Source: Anarhynchus alexandrinus
Taxonomy: Eukaryota; Chordata; Aves; Charadriiformes; Charadriidae
DNA length: 64,000 bases
NCBI GenBank assembly: GCA_008711295.1
Contig: VUYV01000003.1
Location: forward strand, 7,245,480 to 7,309,479
Direction: 5' to 3'
Shown piece by piece: positions 50,563 to 61,099 of this stretch. The notes under the pieces were generated by a model, which did no database searches, was not told the DNA's origin, and saw only the letters and a program-made list of their open reading frames with translations. The position numbers and the translations under genes are program-made. Within the stretch, counting starts at the first letter, position 1; each line of letters starts with the position of its first letter.

Positions 50563-53500
50563 TACTATACATAAATGAGATGGAAATTAAAAATTAGGAG
50601 AAATATATTGAATTTGTATTGCTAATGGACTACAGGGTTTTGGCTTTCTCTTCTGTGCTCTGGAAGGGCACAGGGGACTGATACACATTTGCTGGTAGGT
50701 GCAGGAGGCAGCTCAGCTGCGATGCATTGATCTGTGTACCACAGGTTGCAATTGTTTGTAATTATGCATTTTATTCTGAAAGCATAGCTCATCATACTTT
50801 GACATACTGAGACACACATTTGAGATTCACTAGAAGTAACTGTGCTCTAAAGTATACAATATGTATGCAAATAAGCAACAATTTTATGTCTGGAAAAACA
50901 TCACACCTCTAAAACCAGCCTATTGTTTGCCTTGCCTTATTCTTGACTAACATTTTATACCCTAAACAAATAAAATGTGACATTTAATATCACACTTTTT
51001 TACAATTGTGAGGTAAAAGCAGGGCCTAAGTTTAAGCTTTCTCAATTGGTGGGTCAAATTTTCATAACATGTCCATTATATTCTCGTACGTTCAAAATAA
51101 CACAATACTACTTCTACCTGTGGCTGCCTTGTGTACTCATAGCAATAGTATTTTTATATATAGTTTTGTACACATAAGCATAATTTAGCAGACTATCATA
51201 GTCATATGCTTGACTATAGATGACTTCAAAGAAGCTTATGACAAATTCTACCAGCTATTATTTGCCACATATACTTTAGCTTTCAAGCAGATATTCTGCT
51301 CAGGAATGGCAAAGAGCACTGCATTGTCATGTTTTCTGTTCTTTCCCATATTAAAATGTTGTCATAAGGGATTCCAGGCCATGTAATGACTATCCACACT
51401 ATGGATATCACCCCCCTGCTTTAATTCTTTTTGGAAAAGTTGGTTGCCATCAATCAAGAGTATTTAAGAGAGTAAGGCAAAGATAAAAACATGAAAAAAG
51501 CTACTTTCCATGCTTTTTGGTTTCCAGCTAGGATAACCCAGAAGCCATTTTTTTAAGAGGTATAAAAAGACAGAGCTATTTTTTCACCCTCTGTTATTTT
51601 TCTTTTTTCCCTCAAATGAAGAAAAAGAAGGTAGAGTGTAAAACCAAACCCGAAAAATACAAAATAGAGGGATATTTTTTTCATTTGAAATTGAAAAGAA
51701 TTGACTTAAATTCTAAAAATATTATTTCAAAATGAAGTGTTCATTTCAAACAGTCTAAATAGAAATGTATAGAATTTCATAAATTACATCTCTACATGGA
51801 AAACTTCACTGCATATTAGGGATTAACATTTAAGCCTCTAGTCTGGATGTGACTGGGTGTCTGGATCTGCTAGAGAATCCATTAAAGGATTCTTTTCCTT
51901 GAGTGGGAGCTGCTGCTTTTCATGTATATGGAAAATCAAGTGCATCTGCATGCTTGCAGGAGAGTGGAAAACTCCTCCCCTCTCATTTACAATTATTTTG
52001 TGAACACAGCCTTGCAGTTCCAACTGCAATGCAGTTATGAACAAGTACCAGATGAAACAATTTAACCATGTTTGCCTCAGAGGAAAAAGTGTTTAAGAAA
52101 GAAATGAGTCTACTTGCAGAAAAAAAATGAAAGTTCACAGAGAATTACAAAAGGAAAAAACTAGCAAACTTATTATAATTGAACTGGTAACAAAGTTCAT
52201 GTTTTCATTGTATGAAAAGTCCATTTTTGGAGGAGATGCAATATCCTGCATGAAAAACAGCAATATCATCCAATATGACACAACTGTCATATCACCTTGG
52301 CCTAGACAGAGCAGATCATCAACAATTATAGGATGCTGCAATCTTCTGACGGTTTTTAATTAAAATGTATTAATCTTGCTATTTAGAGGATTCTAGTGTC
52401 AAAGACCTTAGGAAGAGAAATATTGTAATAGACTTATAAAATTTGCTGTTAGAGGGGGAGATAATCCTGAATAGATAAAATTTTTAATGCTTAAATATTA
52501 ACACATTATTGAATATGATTATTGTAATGTTTGAAAAGTGAAGGATTGGTGTAGGGATTACAACATTAATGATAATATATTAGAACTGTTTCTTTTGCTA
52601 GCATCTGATAGAATCTGTCAATTTCCATGTCATGAAAGACTATGAAATGCCCCGAAATGTGGCAAACTTCGGCTCAGAGAAAGCAGACTAAACTAAGCGC
52701 AAAGGTTGATACGTGTTCAGTACAGGAAGTAACTTTCTTGCATCTCTATTTTTTGATTGTAATGCTTTCTAACAGCCAGGTGCTGGTAATAGATCTCTTT
52801 GAGTTCTTCTTTAAAATAGAAAAGGTCCAAGTTTTATAAAGTAGATTCTCACTTCACAGGCACAGCACAGTCTACAGATTGGTTTGGGTCAATTTATACT
52901 GCATTTGCACGTGGAAGTAGTAGGCAGATAGTCATTACTCTTAGTAATCTAATGTTTTGCTCCATTTAAGAGGAATATGTAGGTAAAGTCAATAGCTAAA
53001 AGAAGCAGGGAAAAAAAGCTCAACATTTAGAAAAATATTGTTAACTAGAAGATACCAAGGAATTTGTGAGTGTGCAATATTTCTCTAACGGATCTTCTTG
53101 TACAAAGTGTCTCATATCATTTTAATCAAAATCTATTTGTGTTTGGAACTGGATAGCTGTAGGGAGAATTTAAAATTAAGGTTTATGATTAGCAAAAGAA
53201 TTCTTAGTACCACTTCAAAAAATTAATGGTGCTGGCAGGGAAAAAAAAGTTTCATGAAGCAAGGAAATAGATGCAGTGATAACTCTTAGGGGGTTAGTTC
53301 TCATTCAACAGAATTTGGCTGCTCCAAAGGAGACTGGTATGGATCAAAAAGCTGTTTAAGTCAACCAGAATGTTTCTAGTCACTCAATGGGAATTAAGCA
53401 AGACTGTGGGAATCCAAACAAGTAGATACGTATGTTTTGATGTGTGCTGCAGACTCCTAGTGGAATCTCCAGAAATCTCTACCATTGAAGACAGACAGAA

Positions 53501-56500
53501 AATCAGTCATGTTTAATGCAAGATTTACACTGCAGTTTGTGAAAGACTGATTAATTGTTTTTTTTGGTGCTGGGCACAGGAAAGAATCTGTTTTCTCAGA
53601 AATGAAGTAGATGAAAATCCTTCTGATACCCAGGGTTTATACTGCACTGTTACAGACACATTTAAGTAGCAGGACTGTGATTGTGGTTTGATTAATTAAT
53701 GTATTTCCTTAACAAAATTTATTAAACTTTACCACCAGTGACATGCCCAAATGTGACAGTTATGGATAGGCACAGTTATGTCACCTGAGGAGAGTCCTGC
53801 TGTGAACCCTGTGCCATTGGGCCCCTGTGCCACATGGTCCAGGCACTGCGACCACTATTGGTGTGGTGCTCTCAGGTGTCAACACAGAAGATGTGAGGAT
53901 GCAGGGTCATGGGGAAGCTGTCCATGGGTCAGTTTAAACCACACATAAAACTGTGGCAGAAGTAAAAAGTATGAAATGCTATTGATGCAAAGGGTTATCT
54001 GAGACCTTTGCAGAGAGAGCAATTTTAATCATATGAATTCAACAGCGCGAGACCTCTAAGGGCAGGAATAACTCCTACAGGAAGACAGACATAAGGTGTC
54101 ACTATGGAAAAGAGTTTAGTCTGATTCCTGTCACATTACTGTCTCTATTAATAAAAATAACTGCTCTTATGAGAGAGAATGGTTACATGGTTATGGTTAT
54201 GCTGATAGGGTGCAGCCAGGAGAAATACCGTGGAGAACAGCCTAAGCAGTGCCTGGTCCATGTTTTATCCTCAACATTGCTAAGCTATGAACTGCTTTCC
54301 AGAGACCAGGCATTAGGCCAATGTTCGGATGAGAGCTAACACTGTCAAGACAACTCATAGATAGATTTTTTTGTAAAGTACGCAACCCATAGCATACCCA
54401 TAGTATGTAGCTCATACAGAATCCTTCACATCAATGTATACAATAACTCCATGTTATGTCAAACATGTATCTATATCTTCTGTGTGATCTTAATGTTTTT
54501 TTGTGTTTCTTCAGGTGAATCCTTTGCTGTGCTCTGCATCTGTGTGAACAATTATCTTTGCTCTGGCTGTATAATTGCTCAGTTCTTTCTCTTACATTAT
54601 CCAGCACTGTGAATTTAATTACTCCTTGTCTTGAAGTAATTTCTGATTTATCCTGTTAGCTTTGCTCCAGGGTGGTCTCTCATGAGCTTAGAAGTGCAAG
54701 GGTTCAACTATCTCAACAGCGTCACTCTAATGTAAAGCCATATCAAGCAATTCAGTAGTACAGACTGTGCTTGACTATAGAACACAGTTGCATATTTAAA
54801 GGATAATATTAATTCAAGACTTTTTGTTGCTGTGTGAGGGAGTTGGGCTTTTTCCTCTATCTGAGTGAATTCAGAGGATTTTTTTAGTATTTTAGTTTAA
54901 CAGAAAACAAAACATTCAAATCAAGTTGCTAGTCAGTATTCATTCCAGGAAAAAATGAGGCAGTGAACTGGATTGAATAGGAAAGGGGCAAGCATGTGTT
55001 ATGTGCATGTTGGGAGACTAGAGGTTCATTCCCTCAAGACAATATGAAATTCTCTTGCTTTTCAGTAAACCAACATAGCAATTGTGCACTGCCCTCAGGG
55101 TCTGCGATGGTCTGCTCAGTGGGGCAGAAATTATTTTTTTCATTCATGTTATTCTTAGGAGCCCTTTTTGTTACCCTCTCAAAGGGAGTCACCTCTGGGC
55201 TAAACTTTTAGTCATTGGGGATAGGGCTATGCAGCCAGGATGAGTACTGTTTTGCCAAACACAAGAAATAGCAAAACTTGTTCTAAAAATAATGGGATAC
55301 CTGAAAAAGAATAATAGAATACCTGAAAAGAGTGTGAAAATACCAATCTTTTCTATAGTAGCATGACTCCAGGAGCCGAGGCTTCATGATGTACAGAGCC
55401 AGTGACTTGTATAACTGTAAAGAAACTCACAATGTAATCATAAAAGTTGCTATTCCTTTCCCCTATGGGGTGAGCACTGAAGGTATCGTAAGCAGACCCC
55501 CAGCCTGATGTGGTTTTGCCTGGGATTTCAGATTCTACCCCAGATTGGCATCTTCCGGTCCTGTTGCTTGTGGCTGCCTAAGGAGCCTGAGAGTCTTTGT
55601 TTCATGAAGCATGAAACTCTATTTCTAAGCGTTAAAGTCCAAAGGGGAAAAGTGAAAGATAACTTAAAATGCTGTGTGTAGTCTAGTGGAAAAAAACACC
55701 TATGCAGCAATTTTTTAATGAAATTATTTTTGATTAGACCAGGACTATGCAGTGCATGCCATGCACTTTTCTATGAAGCAAGACAGCTTTAAAAAGGTTC
55801 TGAAAGTTAATATCCTCAGTTGGGCATGACTAAAGGTTCAGTGGTGGGGTTTTTTTTGTGGTTGGTTTTGTTCTTTCTAAAATAATTGCACAGAAGGAAG
55901 ACTATATTTAATTTAGGTTTGGACCTAAAATACTTCATTTGAATCCTGAAGATATATTTTTTTCTTCTTTCTCTGCTTTCCCTCTTTTAACTGTTTGAAA
56001 TCCTATGTAGCTGAAAGAAATCTGTATCTCTGGGGACATTAGAGAGGGACAGCAGAAAAATGAAAAATGAGAGACAGAGGCATTTGTCCTATAATCAGGA
56101 GTACCTAGTTTTATAGTTATTTCTGAGGGTGTCTTGGTTTCCAGTCTTAAGCACGTCCAGCTTCAGCTATGTTTATAGTTATATCCCTGAAGTCATCTGC
56201 CCACATAATGTCCATCTTTTATTAACAACTGCAAGTATGTGGGGATCCTGCAAATGAAGTCCAATGATATTTCCTAAGTTCAAAATTTTCTCCCTTGCTG
56301 TTTTGATTTGGGGGGGAGGGAGAACTTTTTTTTTTTTCATCTGTCACCCAATTGTACCCCTGCTTTCAAATGTGGGTTTTGACAAGGTCCACAGAAACCT
56401 GGAAGGCTGGATGGGCCATTGCTATTCCATCTTTTCAAGGGCCAGGTATGGTTTTCAACCACATAAAGGAAATCAGCTAGAGGTTTTTAGCTCTGAACCT

Positions 56501-57058
56501 GTCATGATTCAGTAGTTTTAATCTTTATGTTTTGCTATAGCAGAGGTCTTAATTTAGGGATTAGCTTAGAAAAATCTCACAGCTTAGTTCCACCGTGTGC
56601 CTGGCCTACAGCTGGTATACCCAGTGTGTTCAGAAAACTGGCAACAAACTCAAAACTGTAGCCAAAACGTTGCCTGTTGCAAAAAATATCAAGATATTGT
56701 CGGGAATCTTCAAGGGTTTGGGGAAAGCAGTGTCCATCTCTACATATGTATAGGGTACATCCCCTTTTTTGCTCATAATCCCTGGCTATACTGCAGAATT
56801 GTTCATATCCTCTGATAAAGTATCGTAAGGGAAGGTTTCCAGTACCCTTGCCCTGGACACACATAATTGTATTTATATTTCAGGGTTATAGGTTAACATT
56901 ATAAACATTATTATGCCATTTTGGAAACCACTTAATTACTTGCACCTCTTTTCCTGCCTGCCCATCTTGAATAGATAAAAGAATTCCTTATTTCTTCTTT
57001 GTTTCACTCCTCCAAAATAAAATTTTGGAAATTTAAATAGAAAAAAACAGTATGGGGG

Positions 57059-57099
57059 AAAAAAAGAAACAAAACAAAAAAAAAGAAAGGAAAAAAATC
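57059..57099 (+). repeat. A-rich low-complexity tract
   Basis: A runs are interrupted by single G or C, with CAAAA-like units in the middle. No associated retroposon was recognised. Confidence 0.85.
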
Positions 57100-57433
57100 A
57101 AGACATTGCAGAAGTGTTAGGTCAGGAAGTACTTTCACAGAAAGTTAGGAGACAAACAGGTCTTCTGTTAAACACAGAGCCTTCCTGAACATCTCGTTCA
57201 GCTGTTCAGATTATCAGTTAATAGAAATACACTTGTCTGCACTCTTATGTCTTTTCTTCATCCACGAAGATGAAGAAATGCTTTGGAAAGCATCACTTTG
57301 ACATGAATCTGGCTTTTTTCTTACTCTGGTAACCAATGGCTACAGGGCAAAAAACCAAGTTATTATGAGAAGTGAACAAATGAAATTTAGAAAATATAAA
57401 TAAAGAGATAGCTACCAGGTGGCTTCACTTGAG

Positions 57434-57441
57434 AAGAAAAA

Positions 57442-57489
<48 letters not shown>

Positions 57490-57497
57490 GAAAAAAA
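57434..57497 (+). repeat. (GAAA)n microsatellite
   Basis: Eleven perfect GAAA units (57444-57487) are flanked by imperfect GA/A sequence. It is the longest perfect microsatellite in the window and is likely to vary in length between individuals. Confidence 0.95.
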
Positions 57498-58852
57498 GGT
57501 TAACTGTCTTTTACTGAACTTCTTCAGTTAGGTGGAAGATGTTAAAATTCATTTAATTTGGGTCTTGAAATACAAGTGAAATAGTTACCAGAAAGGTGCA
57601 AATATTTAAAATTACATTTTCTGAAAGGTGTTAGATTAAGAACAGCAAAGTTTTGTGGGTTCTGAGTAAAAATATAAGATATTTGAATCAGTATCTGGAA
57701 TATATGCATTCAAGAACACGAATACAAATTTCATTCTGTTGTTAGAAAGCAAAATTCACATCAAAACACATGTTCTTTACTTTTTTATGATTCAGCACAA
57801 ACCAGACTCTCAATTTTACCCACATTGTCTTTCAGCGACTTTTGATTTGAACATGCAAGATTTTAAGATCCACAGAAGAACTGGAGAATAATTGGGAATC
57901 TTCTTGTTCTTTAAAATCCTTTCTTAAAAGGTGGGTTGTTTTTTTTTCCAAATATCCTTTGTAGATTTATTTTTTTTTTAATTTTCAAAATAAAGCTTAA
58001 CTTAGAGAAGACAGAAAGAAGTGAAAATGCATACTTAAGAATAAGATCTATATATTTGTACAGAAGTAAATTCTGGTAAAAACAAAGAGTACAAACATAC
58101 TTTTATAATCTTATGGCTGATATGAATAAACACAACCCCCCATGCTTATGCATACATTGCATTTTTCTGTTCAGGAATACTTTTTCAAGACAAATTCACG
58201 GATTGTGTGAACATTTATAGATCCACTGGTTTAGTTTATTTCCTCTGTTTTGGTTTACCCAGATGGGAAGACGAAATCGTGTAGTTGGTAGTATATTCTG
58301 AGGGGAGACAGGACCAACTAGGAATGGGACACTGGCCTCATTTTCCTTGGCAGAGGTCCAGCTCATAGTGTACTTTTACCTGCTTATGTATATGAAAGAC
58401 CTAATTTTTATGTATTTTCAACCAAAACATTGACAACATAGAAGCTAATAACTGTATTTTAAGGACTCCTTATGCTTTTTCTCCTTATAAATGAACAAAC
58501 TGCATTCAAGCTTTAGTTTAATAATATTGCATTTTAGTAAAACTATAAAATCTCTGAAGAGCTAGAAAATAGAAAATATGATAGGGGAGCATCAAGAACT
58601 AATTTTTAATTTTAACAACAATCTACCATGCCTGTATACTCCAATTTACATTTTATTATCTTATATTTTTACACAGGAAAACTTATCTTTTTTTCTACTT
58701 TTTCGTAAGTGCAGTTATTAAAAAATCATTGACATGGCATTGTGAAGACTGTCTATACATCCATTTCAACCAAAATAGCACTGAAAACCTGAGAAAAACA
58801 CTGAAAATATGGATTGCTACTATGGCACTCGTTCATACCTTACAGGTATACC

Positions 58853-58882
58853 TATTACAGGTTTTATTATATCTTCAGATCT
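58853..58882 (+). repeat. 30-bp segment duplicated at 60688-60717, ends at an N
   Basis: Bases 58853-58882 are identical to 60688-60717 and stop at the ambiguous base 58883. At the second location the sequence continues without interruption into the 383-bp segment that is also duplicated. Confidence 0.9.
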
Positions 58883-59356
58883 NGAGCCACTCTGGCATAC
58901 TGCTACAAGTTTGAGACAGATTTTCAGCTTCTACTCTGAAGAAAAAGCACACTGATGCTCAAATAAGTTTTAGAGAAATGTGTGATTAGAACCAGCAGTA
59001 TACCGAGTTCTGTGCATTTTTAAGATAAATGAGACCCCCAACCACAGTGCTTCATAACCAAACCTTTGGAGCTTTACAATAAATCTGTGTAGATTATTTA
59101 TCAAGCCTTTTGAAACAATAAAGTAAAATAACCTATTCTGCAAACTGGGATTGACATCCACATTTATTAGTAGTCATCTTTTAATAATATACTAGTCCTG
59201 CATTTTCAATTTAACTACCCTGTGACAAAAAGAGTAAATTACACCAATTTTCTTTGCTTCTCAAAGTTTTTATTTTTGGCAAAAAATGCTTCCTGCCAAA
59301 AAATTAAATTTTAGACTAAAGTAGATATTAGAGAAAAAGACTGCTATAATACGTAN

Positions 59357-59739
59357 TAAGAGACACAATTTATACCTTGACTGATGACAGGGATAGCCAT
59401 GGTCAGTCCAACCTCATTGATTTTTGTGCATTTCCATTCTTAATAGGTTTTATACGGTAAGAAAAAGGAAAAAAAATACACATCTAAATCTTCTGGTGTT
59501 GACATAGTTTTAACGGAAATGTATTTCTATCTCTGTAAAATTACCAAATACTTTGCTGAAATAATTTCTGTGAAAAATGAAAATTAGAAACAATTATAGG
59601 ATTCTTTTTTTCAATCAATGCTTATTAACTGGCATTAATAGAAATTGTGTGCACACTAAGAATAGTGAATAAATCCCTAAGCAAAGTAATGGCAGCAGAG
59701 CTTAACTAATAAAAGCAGTTTTAAATGAAAACTTGAAGG
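59357..59739 (+). repeat. 383-bp duplicate, left copy, bounded by single Ns
   Basis: This segment appears identical to 60717-61099 at an offset of 1360 bp. An N stands at each edge (59356 and 59740), and the 11-bp word 'tataatacgta' lies just outside on both sides (59345-59355 and 59741-59751), so the flanks overlap each other as if nothing belonged between them. Interpretation: a small contig placed wrongly in a gap. It should not be counted as a biological duplication without read evidence. Confidence 0.9.
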
Positions 59740-60716
59740 NTATAATACGTAACTCTTCCATCCATAAAAAATTTTCAATAAAAAAATCAGTTAAAATGTA
59801 GAAAATTCTAAGAGAGAATATTCAGGACATGTCCAGAATATATGTGAATATGTGTCTAGCCATATGTGATATTTTTAGGTGGATACATACACATCACATA
59901 TAATCAGAATATAATATTGTTTCTATTTGTTTAAAACAGCATAGTAAGTTCTTTAAGAAAACAAAATATATATCAGTGGTGTTTTATGACATGCAAAGGG
60001 GAAAAATAAAACCTAAACCAAACACTAAAAATTAACTTGCATGGGATCTTTAACTTGTTCCCCTGATGGACTTACTGTAAAATATAACATCTATGTTATA
60101 AAATATATTTTTATATACATTTACGAAATATATGTATGGTGTAGAGGTTTTAGCAAATGGAAAAAAAAACATTTCTGATAAAATTTGAATGTCTTATAAT
60201 CTATTTTTATTTCAGAGATAGAAGAAAATTAAAATCGTGTAGTAATATGAAGGTGTGACTGTTAGAAACATCTGAAATTTTTAGTATATCTCAATGCACT
60301 TATTCATAAATATGTTTAATAGCGCATACAGAAAAGCAGTAGAGGAAGTTCTTTGTGCAAACAACACCTGCTCTCTACTGCTCAGATGAATCTAAACACA
60401 GGCTATTTTTTCACAAGTAAGTGGAATTGACTGTTAAATCTCTGTATAAAGCTAGTGAATATCAGATACCAGAGCTGGATATTTTGTCAGTTTCTAAAAG
60501 CCTATTTTGTTGGACTCAGATTTTCACTTTGGGGTGGTAGTACATGTGAGCAAAGTACATCCTTTTTGCATGTTAGCTTCCAAAGAAGGATGTTGAAATC
60601 CAGGCCTGTCTTGGTTGAATTTTGTCTCAGAATTCGTTTCACTAGGACTTTGGTCTTGCTTCTTTTAGAACACGCCAAAACTATGAATATTACAGGTTTT
60701 ATTATATCTTCAGATC

Positions 60717-61099
60717 TAAGAGACACAATTTATACCTTGACTGATGACAGGGATAGCCATGGTCAGTCCAACCTCATTGATTTTTGTGCATTTCCATTCT
60801 TAATAGGTTTTATACGGTAAGAAAAAGGAAAAAAAATACACATCTAAATCTTCTGGTGTTGACATAGTTTTAACGGAAATGTATTTCTATCTCTGTAAAA
60901 TTACCAAATACTTTGCTGAAATAATTTCTGTGAAAAATGAAAATTAGAAACAATTATAGGATTCTTTTTTTCAATCAATGCTTATTAACTGGCATTAATA
61001 GAAATTGTGTGCACACTAAGAATAGTGAATAAATCCCTAAGCAAAGTAATGGCAGCAGAGCTTAACTAATAAAAGCAGTTTTAAATGAAAACTTGAAGG
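60717..61099 (+). repeat. 383-bp duplicate, right copy, continuous context
   Basis: This is the same sequence as 59357-59739 but embedded without ambiguous bases: to the left it continues into the 30-bp word shared with 58853-58882, to the right into unrelated unique sequence. It is therefore the more credible location. A 121-codon frame (60455-60820) crosses its left part and resembles nothing I know. Confidence 0.9.

Larger units (their letters stand above)
48126..58852. other. Unique AT-rich sequence, no gene seen
   Basis: Only short frames (below 100 codons) occur, none with a recognised domain. Contents of note are the MIR-like fragment at 50478-50562, a GC-richer patch at about 53745-53960, the A-rich tract 57059-57099 and the (GAAA)n microsatellite 57434-57497. 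No RNA gene was seen. Confidence 0.55.

Noticed and set aside
56577..56864. 95-codon minus-strand frame with several Cys residues
   Set aside because: The translation shows no domain or family pattern that I can recognise and has no splice or promoter context. It was kept only as part of the unique-sequence block.
60455..60820. 121-codon frame, + strand
   Set aside because: It runs into the duplicated, assembly-doubtful segment and matches no known protein.
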